Source: Carthagonibacter metallireducens
GTDB lineage: Bacteria; Gemmatimonadota; Gemmatimonadetes; Palauibacterales; Palauibacteraceae
Direction: 5' to 3'
DNA: 11,431 nt
Assembly: GCA_023554445.1 (NCBI GenBank)
Contig: JAMJQQ010000107.1
Location: 1-11,431 of the forward strand
The stretch's first letter is position 1. Every line of letters begins with the position of its first letter. The position numbers and the translations under genes are program-made. Below the pieces are notes generated by a model. The model searched no databases and was not told where the DNA came from. It worked only from the letters and a program-made list of their open reading frames with translations. Below, in pieces: positions 6,546-11,431 of the stretch.

Positions 6546-7853
6546 TCAGGCGTACGGCCGGATCGCGGGTTTCACGGATCGACCTTTCAGGTGCCGATCC
6601 ACCCCGTCCTCGAGCGCCCGCGCGTAGACCTCGAATGCCTCGCCGAAGATTCCGATCGTACGGTCGATGTCGGATTCCGAGTGGCTGTAGCTCACGACCA
6701 GGGATGTCGCGAGGACACCCCTCTCGATCAGCTCCTGCATCAGCAGGGTCCGGAACGGCTGGGAGGGATTTCCCTCCGCATCCCGTGACCCGAACACCAG
6801 GCAGCAGGGTGGCCCCAGTATCGGGACGTGGTCCCCCACTCCGGTGTCGGCGGCCGCCGTGCGTAGACCGGTCGCGAGACGCTCACCCCGGGCCCAGAGG
6901 GTCTCGATCACCGGCGCCTCCCGATACACCTTCATCGTGGCGATCGCCGCCGCGAGACCGTGCGTTTCGGCGCCGTGCGTGGTCGAGAGCAGGAACACTC
7001 TCTCACGGTCGTGATCCAGGCCTCCCAGCTGCATCAATTCCCGGCGTCCGGCGAGCGCCGATACCGAAAACCCGTTGGCCATCGCCTTTCCGAAAGTCGA
7101 GAGATCCGGGCGGATGTCGTAGCGGGCCTGTGCACCGCCGAGGTGCCATCGAAAACCCGTGATCATCTCGTCGAGTATGAACACGGCGCCGTTTCGGTCG
7201 CACAGTCGCCGGATCCCCTCGAACCAGCCCGGAGCCGGTGGAGTGTACTTCTCCGCCTCCAGAACGACCGCCGCTATCCGATCGGGATTCCCGTCGAACA
7301 GCGCTTCGAGGCTGTCGAGATCGTTGTAGTCGAATTGGACTGTGAGCGACCGAGTCGACGCGGGGATGCCCGCCGGCATCGCCGTGGACCCTATGAACCA
7401 GTCGTCGACGGCGAAAAACGGGTGGTTACGACACACGGCCACCATGTCTCGCCCGGTGTGGGCGCGCGCCAGCTTCACGGCGCCTGACACAGCATCGGAG
7501 CCGTCCTTGCAGAATTTGACCATCTCCGCCCCGGGAACGACCTCGAGGAAGGACTCGGCGCACTCCAGCTCGATCCGGGCGGGGCGGACGTAATTCGTGC
7601 CCAGCTCCAGCTGGCGGTGGACGGCAGAGAGCACCGAGGGCCAGGCATGCCCTAGAGAAACGGCCCGCAGACCCGATCCGTACTCGATGAACTCGTTGCC
7701 ATCCACGTCCCAGACGCGGCACCCCTCTCCTCGAACCAGGATCGGCGCCATGCCCTCGGGATACTGATCATCCCCCTTGGCGTAGGTATGCGCGCCGCCC
7801 GGGATCAGCTCGTGATAACGGGGGCGGAGTCGGTTTGAACCCTCGAAATTCAT
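6546..7853 (-). CDS. Class III PLP aminotransferase, glutamate-1-semialdehyde aminomutase-like
   Basis: The 435-residue protein has the class III (fold type I) pattern: PGGAHTYAKG near the N-terminus, DVDGNEFIEYGSGL, GSDAVSGAVKLAR (118-130) for the cofactor phosphate, and LDEMITGF with Asp228 contacting the pyridine nitrogen. STFGKAMANG follows, with Lys256 as the Schiff-base lysine. All key residues are present, so it should be active. It resembles HemL but lies among CDP-sugar genes, so it more likely transfers an amino group to a keto or aldehyde intermediate of the glycan pathway than makes aminolevulinate. Typical sugar aminotransferases belong to the DegT/DnrJ/EryC1 family, so this class is unusual here. 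Start is the ATG at 7853, in an ATGA overlap with the deacetylase stop and with GGGAA 7 nt upstream. An in-frame start at 7919 would add 22 atypical residues. Confidence 0.88.
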   Translation of the reverse strand: MNFEGSNRLRPRYHELIPGGAHTYAKGDDQYPEGMAPILVRGEGCRVWDVDGNEFIEYGSGLRAVSLGHAWPSVLSAVHRQLELGTNYVRPARIELECAESFLEVVPGAEMVKFCKDGSDAVSGAVKLARAHTGRDMVAVCRNHPFFAVDDWFIGSTAMPAGIPASTRSLTVQFDYNDLDSLEALFDGNPDRIAAVVLEAEKYTPPAPGWFEGIRRLCDRNGAVFILDEMITGFRWHLGGAQARYDIRPDLSTFGKAMANGFSVSALAGRRELMQLGGLDHDRERVFLLSTTHGAETHGLAAAIATMKVYREAPVIETLWARGERLATGLRTAAADTGVGDHVPILGPPCCLVFGSRDAEGNPSQPFRTLLMQELIERGVLATSLVVSYSHSESDIDRTIGIFGEAFEVYARALEDGVDRHLKGRSVKPAIRPYA

Positions 7854-8512
7854 CCGTGCGTTCCCAGAAGCATCTTCCGGCAGAAGAACGCCTCCGCGTA
7901 GCCGCTGGGAGCGTTGCACTCGACGCCGCGCAGGCGCATCAGCGCGCGGAAGGTCTCGGGAGTGAACCAGCGTTTCTCGTGCTGGGATCGGAATGCGGTC
8001 ATCAGCAGATCGATCTTCGACTCCACGGTCCGCTCGGACAACGGCACGAACACCGACGGCGAGCCGAGGCCGCCATCGTACTTCGGGATTTCGTACTCGA
8101 AGATCACGTGATCCCGGAACGTGTTCCAGGTGAGCTCCCCGACGATGCGGTGGTCCTGGTGAAGCTCCTCGCGGGCGTGGGTGAACACGAGGTCGGGCTC
8201 GAAGCTCTTGAGGGTTTCGAAGTAATCCTTGATCCGGCTCTGCTCGGATGGAAAATAGGCACCACGAAACGACTCGATCTCGATTTGCGGTTCGTGCGCG
8301 CCGGAAAGGAGAACCTGCGCTGCCTCCTCAGCCTCGCGGCCTCGATCTCCCTCCGAGCTCAGCACCACCCACTTCACCGAGGCTCCCGGCTGGTCCCGGA
8401 GAAGCTCGAGAACCGTGCCGCCGCAACCGATCTCAATGTCGTCGCTGTGGGCGCCGATGAACAGAAGCCGCCGAGGCCGCCCGAGGCCGGGATCCGGCTG
8501 GAAACTTATCAC
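7850..8512 (-). CDS. PIG-L family zinc-dependent N-deacetylase
   Basis: The 220-residue protein carries the family's metal motif AHSDDIEIGCGGT (A21-H22-S23-D24-D25), a variant of AHPDDE, and HQDH at 118-121 (usual HPDH). His22, Asp25 and His121 are the expected zinc ligands, and Asp24 is the likely general base. The Rossmann-like opening RRLLFIGAHSDD and length are normal for bacterial LmbE/PIG-L enzymes that remove N-acetyl groups from sugars or small metabolites. In this operon the probable substrate is an N-acetylated sugar or sugar nucleotide (inference). The start is GTG, 3 bp after the RfbF stop, with GGGAG 6 nt upstream. The stop shares ATGA with the following aminotransferase start, suggesting the two products are made in step. 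Confidence 0.88.
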   Translation of the reverse strand: MISFQPDPGLGRPRRLLFIGAHSDDIEIGCGGTVLELLRDQPGASVKWVVLSSEGDRGREAEEAAQVLLSGAHEPQIEIESFRGAYFPSEQSRIKDYFETLKSFEPDLVFTHAREELHQDHRIVGELTWNTFRDHVIFEYEIPKYDGGLGSPSVFVPLSERTVESKIDLLMTAFRSQHEKRWFTPETFRALMRLRGVECNAPSGYAEAFFCRKMLLGTHG

Positions 8513-8515
8513 GAT

Positions 8516-9292
8516 TCACTCCCGCCAGAGCATCCAGGGGCAGTCGCCGCGTGCCTCCATCCGGTCGAAGAGGATCTTCTCGCGGAAAGTGTCCATCTGC
8601 TGCCAGAAGCCCGTGTATCGGTTGACCTGGAGGCTCCGCTCACCGATCAGCCGCTCGAACGGATTCTCCACCAGCTCTTCGCCGGGTTCGATGTAGTCGA
8701 AGATCTCAGGGGTAAAGTTGAAGTAGCCGGCATTCAGCCAGAACTCCCTTTCGGTGAGTTTGCCGAAACTCGTGACCCAGCCCGCGTCGTCGAACTGCAC
8801 CGAATGGAAGCTGGCCGAGGTCCTGGTCGCGAGGAGTCCTCCGATCGCACCGCTCTCCTGAAACCGGCGGACGTGATCATCCAGCGGCAGGTCGGTGAGG
8901 GCGTCGGCATAGTTCGCCATGAACATCTCCTCGCCCTCGAGCAGGTGACGGACCCTGAGGAGACGTTCACCGATGTTCGAGTGAAGGCCCGTGTCGACGA
9001 AGGTGATCCTCCAGTCCTGGATGTCCGTATTCATCAGTTCGATCGTCCTGCCGCCATCGGACATCACGAAGTCGTTGGTCAGGCATTCGTCGTATTCCAG
9101 GAAGAACTGCCTGATCATGTCTCCGCGGTAGCCGAGGCAGAGGATGAAATCGTTGTAACCGAAATGCGCGTAATAGCGCATCAGGTGCCAGAGAATCGGC
9201 TGGTAACCGATGTTGACCAGCGGCTTCGGAATCGTGTCGGAATGCTCCCGGAGCCGGGTGCCGAGTCCGCCACAGAACAGGACGACTTTCAT
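8516..9292 (-). CDS. rfbF: Glucose-1-phosphate cytidylyltransferase
   Basis: The 258-residue enzyme joins glucose-1-phosphate and CTP to give CDP-glucose, the first step of CDP-deoxysugar synthesis. It shows the nucleotidyltransferase signature GGLGTRL (8-14), IPKPLVNIG with Lys23, PILWHLMRYYAHFG, FMANYADALTDL with the probable metal ligand Asp130, WLNAGYFNF (185-193), and GFWQQMDT (228-235) with Asp234 as second metal ligand by analogy with Salmonella RfbF. The family usually reads YGDG around the first Asp; here it is YADA, which may mark a subgroup. I chose the ATG at 9292 (MKVVLFCGGLG) because it gives the family length of about 257 and has GGAG 6 nt upstream. An ATG at 9304 would add four residues and has only GGTAGAGG directly abutting it. 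It lies 40 bp after the SAF oxidoreductase. Confidence 0.93.
   Translation of the reverse strand: MKVVLFCGGLGTRLREHSDTIPKPLVNIGYQPILWHLMRYYAHFGYNDFILCLGYRGDMIRQFFLEYDECLTNDFVMSDGGRTIELMNTDIQDWRITFVDTGLHSNIGERLLRVRHLLEGEEMFMANYADALTDLPLDDHVRRFQESGAIGGLLATRTSASFHSVQFDDAGWVTSFGKLTEREFWLNAGYFNFTPEIFDYIEPGEELVENPFERLIGERSLQVNRYTGFWQQMDTFREKILFDRMEARGDCPWMLWRE
8519..8523 (-). promoter_or_regulatory. Shine-Dalgarno for the PIG-L gene
   Basis: GGGAG on the minus strand, inside the last codons of rfbF, is 6 nt before the GTG at 8512. It supports this non-ATG start. Confidence 0.55.
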
Positions 9293-9298
9293 CTGATT

Positions 9299-9302
9299 CT
9301 CC
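9299..9302 (-). promoter_or_regulatory. Shine-Dalgarno that decides the rfbF start
   Basis: GGAG on the minus strand is 6 nt before the ATG at 9292 and overlaps the alternative ATG at 9304. Its spacing favours the inner start. Confidence 0.5.
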
Positions 9303-9332
9303 ATCCTCTACCGGACATGGGCGAGTCGGCCG

Positions 9333-10619
9333 TCATCCGAACCGCTCCACCTGCTCAGCGCGAAGCCGGTCCACGAGCCGGCCGGGCGGCAGGTCCACGT
9401 CATCGTACGTGATCGGTCGGTCCTTCGCGACGGGCCGCGTCAGCGTGCAATCGAGGGAGATCGCGATCGGGAGCGTGTTCTCGCGCAGACACACATCCGA
9501 CCGCTCCACCAGCCCGTAACAGGTGAATCCGCCCATGCCATCGAGGCGCTCGCCTGCAGCGAGGTCTCGCTTCGCGCAGGAAATCGTGTCGCACACCGGC
9601 GCACCGAGCGGCGTGATCGTCGGGTCGTTGAACAATGCCGCTCGGGCCACGGAATGCGTTACCTGCCAGGGAGGGAGATGATAGGGCTGGTAGAACAGGT
9701 AGAGCGGGCCATCCCCCATCTTCAGGTAAGACATCAACTCCCGCTTCGCAGGGTGGTCATTGTGACAGATCACGAACGCCCCAGTGTGCGGAGCCGCCCC
9801 GAGCGTGTAGTCGATGCAGCCGCCGTCGGCGAAGTCGTCCGGGCCGAGTCGTTCGAGCAGGTCGTTCACGTGCTCGCATCGATACCCCTGCATGCCCCGG
9901 ACTCGGGGGACGAACCCGGTGGCGTTTCCCATCACCGTGGCCTCGAGCGCGAGCTTGGATCCGTCTGCGAAGCAGGCGAGAACGGCGGGATTCTGACCGA
10001 GCCGATCGGCCAGTTCTCGCTGTGTGTCGGGGTTCCTGTAATGGTCCAGGAATCCCTTCAGCTGCCCCATCATGACGGGGCGATACCCCATGCTGTCGGC
10101 GAAACGGTAGAGGTTCATAGCCACGCCCGGTTCGTCACCGTCCGTGTAGGTGAACACCACGCCGGCATCATCGGCGTACTGTTTGAGGATCGGGCCCACC
10201 GTGGCATCCACCTCGGCCCCCATTAGAACGACGTGCTTGCCGCCCCTGATCGCCTCGTAGCACGCCCGGGTGCCGAACTCGATGTCGCCCGTGGCCTCGA
10301 CCACGACGTCCACGGCCTCCGATCGACAGACCGCCTGCAGTTCGTCGACCACGGCGATTCGGCCCGCGCGCGCGGCTGCATCGACCTCGATTGCCGTATC
10401 GGCTCTCACGATCTGCTCATCCCTGACCCCCGCGAATCGAAGAGCCGATTCGGCGTTGGCGACCGTTCGGTTCGCGATCGCGACGAGGCGCATGCCTCGG
10501 GCCGCCGTCACGAACTGGAGCGCCGTCCTTCGCGCCACGAAACCGGCGCCAATGAGGGCGACTCCGATCGACTCGCCACGCGCTTCGAGATCGGCAAGAG
10601 CGGTATCGATGATGATCAC
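9333..10619 (-). CDS. NAD(P)-binding Rossmann / SAF-domain oxidoreductase (homoserine dehydrogenase-like, COG4091 type)
   Basis: The 428-residue protein has two parts. The first is an N-terminal NAD(P)-binding domain with VALIGAGFVAR (G24-x-G26) and a second strand ending VAIANR, followed by VVVEATGDIEFG (106-116) and a catalytic-domain-like middle. The second is a C-terminal SAF-type domain, about residues 345-412 (DLAAGERLDGMGGF through ITYDDVDLP). The segment GDGPLYLFYQPYHL (302-315) is, as I recall, a hallmark of the predicted homoserine dehydrogenase-like COG4091 group, whose substrates are mostly unknown. SAF domains also occur in sialic acid synthases and altronate dehydratases, where they bind sugar acids. 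In this operon an oxidation, reduction or related step on a sugar intermediate is a reasonable guess but unproven. Start is GTG; a GGGGAAGG ribosome site sits rather far upstream (14 nt). It is 37 bp downstream of the methyltransferase stop. Confidence 0.82.
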   Translation of the reverse strand: MIIIDTALADLEARGESIGVALIGAGFVARRTALQFVTAARGMRLVAIANRTVANAESALRFAGVRDEQIVRADTAIEVDAAARAGRIAVVDELQAVCRSEAVDVVVEATGDIEFGTRACYEAIRGGKHVVLMGAEVDATVGPILKQYADDAGVVFTYTDGDEPGVAMNLYRFADSMGYRPVMMGQLKGFLDHYRNPDTQRELADRLGQNPAVLACFADGSKLALEATVMGNATGFVPRVRGMQGYRCEHVNDLLERLGPDDFADGGCIDYTLGAAPHTGAFVICHNDHPAKRELMSYLKMGDGPLYLFYQPYHLPPWQVTHSVARAALFNDPTITPLGAPVCDTISCAKRDLAAGERLDGMGGFTCYGLVERSDVCLRENTLPIAISLDCTLTRPVAKDRPITYDDVDLPPGRLVDRLRAEQVERFG

Positions 10620-10656
10620 GGTGAGATGTCGGACCTTCCCCGGGTCAGTCGCCCGA

Positions 10657-11379
10657 TTACCGCTTCAATGCGAAGTAAGCGTACCTGGACTCGTCCAGTT
10701 CCGGCTGGACGGGAACCAGTGTTACGTACATCGGCTCGAACCCGATTCCCTCGCATGACTGCCAGAAGCCGTCGATCGTGTAGGACGTGTGGCTCACCCA
10801 GTTCCTCTCGTACGCCCGACGACCTCCGCCCACCGGTCGGATTCCCGAATGATACCGGACCTGGACGAGGGCGACACCGCCCGGCCGCAGCAGTTCGTAG
10901 CCGACTCGCATGACGCGCAAGCCGTAGTCCGCTGTCGGAAAGACCTCGAACACGTAGCTGCTGAAGAACAGATCGCACGGCTCTTCGATGTGAGCGAGGG
11001 CGTCCTCGGGAGAGTCCGCCTCGATCTGCACCGGCACGCAGACGCCGGCCGATTCCGCCTCGACCTGGCGGATGCACTCGGTCAGCGAGTCTGCATTGAC
11101 ATCGACCCCGTAGTACGGGGATGCGATCGTGGAGAAGGCCACCGCGTTCATTCCTCCACCACAGCCCCATTCGACCACGCCGTCCGCAGGCAGCGCGACC
11201 TCGGCCCAGCTTGCAGCTCGCTCGAGCATCTCACGGTGACGTCGCCCGAGGCCGAACCAGACCGCTTCGTCCTCGAACGGGCCCTCGCCTCGCCAGTGCA
11301 TGATCGTCTTCAGATCCGTCGTCTCCGGGTCGTTCCAGAATCTGTGGCTGTCCCGGACCCGGCGGCCGTCATCAGGCAT
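10657..11379 (-). CDS. Class I SAM-dependent methyltransferase (5' end may lie outside window)
   Basis: The protein has the Rossmann methyltransferase motif I, VVEWGCGGGMNAV (68-80), an acidic residue ending the second strand (YYGVDVNADS), and a post-motif region CDLFFSSYVFEVFP. LLRPGGVALVQVRY follows, typical of the motif III strand-loop. This supports SAM-dependent methylation. There is no visible zinc-binding Cys cluster like that of NDP-sugar C-methyltransferases such as TylC3/EvaC, so O- or N-methylation of a sugar or glycan end is more likely (inference). From the ATG at 11379 it has 240 residues. However, no proper ribosome site precedes that ATG, and the frame stays open to the right edge, encoding a plausible basic helix (LLLAALRRVQEISRRR). 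The true start may therefore lie beyond the window. It is the first visible gene of the minus-strand operon. Confidence 0.83.
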   Translation of the reverse strand: MPDDGRRVRDSHRFWNDPETTDLKTIMHWRGEGPFEDEAVWFGLGRRHREMLERAASWAEVALPADGVVEWGCGGGMNAVAFSTIASPYYGVDVNADSLTECIRQVEAESAGVCVPVQIEADSPEDALAHIEEPCDLFFSSYVFEVFPTADYGLRVMRVGYELLRPGGVALVQVRYHSGIRPVGGGRRAYERNWVSHTSYTIDGFWQSCEGIGFEPMYVTLVPVQPELDESRYAYFALKR

Positions 11380-11431
11380 CCTGCGGCGGGAGATTTCCTG
11401 GACGCGACGGAGCGCTGCCAGGAGCAGCCGC

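Noticed and set aside
6023..7162. A 379-codon plus-strand open frame opposite the dehydratase and aminotransferase
   Set aside because: The translation is Pro/Arg-rich with no motif, and both strands cannot plausibly code here given the well-conserved minus-strand enzymes.
6546..7853. Housekeeping hemL
   Set aside because: Its position in a CDP-sugar operon and changes in the cofactor-binding segments (GSDAVSG) argue against aminolevulinate synthesis, though this is not proven.
7854..7919. An N-terminal extension of the aminotransferase from 7919
   Set aside because: The extra 22 residues are atypical, and the ATG at 7853 gives an ATGA overlap plus a GGGAA ribosome site.
7835..9412. A 525-codon plus-strand open frame opposite rfbF and the PIG-L gene
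   Set aside because: It lies wholly antisense to genes with clear catalytic motifs, has no recognisable domain, and long antisense frames are common in GC-rich DNA.

Overview
The window is a densely packed, GC-rich bacterial surface-polysaccharide locus. It has no RNA genes, mobile elements, repeats or CRISPR that I can see, and no gap over 61 bp between genes. The CDP-deoxysugar genes (RfbF/RfbG type) are typical of O-antigen, capsule or exopolysaccharide clusters, most often in Gram-negative bacteria. The base composition and GTG-rich starts fit a high-GC lineage such as Proteobacteria, Myxococcota or a related uncultured phylum, but nothing here fixes the taxon.

Left arm (plus strand, 1-3531): the 3' end of a polysaccharide deacetylase is joined by a GTGA overlap to an ATP-grasp ligase. 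Nineteen bases later comes a thiamine-diphosphate (TPP) enzyme of the acetolactate-synthase fold. All three look like one operon that enters from the left edge.

Right arm (minus strand, read from 11379 down to 3485): eight genes run head to tail. In order they are a SAM methyltransferase (possibly 5'-truncated by the right edge), an NAD(P)-dependent Rossmann/SAF-domain oxidoreductase, glucose-1-phosphate cytidylyltransferase (RfbF), a PIG-L zinc deacetylase, a class III (glutamate-semialdehyde-type) aminotransferase, CDP-glucose 4,6-dehydratase (RfbG), an RmlC-like sugar 3,5-epimerase and a family-4-like glycosyltransferase. Gaps are 3-61 bp, or 4-bp ATGA/GTGA overlaps. The two arms converge and their last genes overlap tail to tail by 47 bp (3485-3531).

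Working model: RfbF makes CDP-glucose and RfbG makes CDP-4-keto-6-deoxyglucose (both well supported). The epimerase then changes C3 and/or C5. The aminotransferase, deacetylase, methyltransferase and SAF oxidoreductase add amino, N-deacetyl, methyl or redox changes (inference). The glycosyltransferase transfers the sugar. The usual next enzyme of the 3,6-dideoxyhexose route, the RfbH/E1 dehydrase, is not in the window, so the product is probably not a standard 3,6-dideoxyhexose unless RfbH lies outside. The convergent TPP enzyme raises the possibility of a two-carbon branched CDP-sugar, by analogy with YerE of yersiniose biosynthesis. The ATP-grasp ligase could add an amino acid or acyl group by an amide bond. 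This combination is the most interesting part of the window and I do not recognise it as a described pathway.
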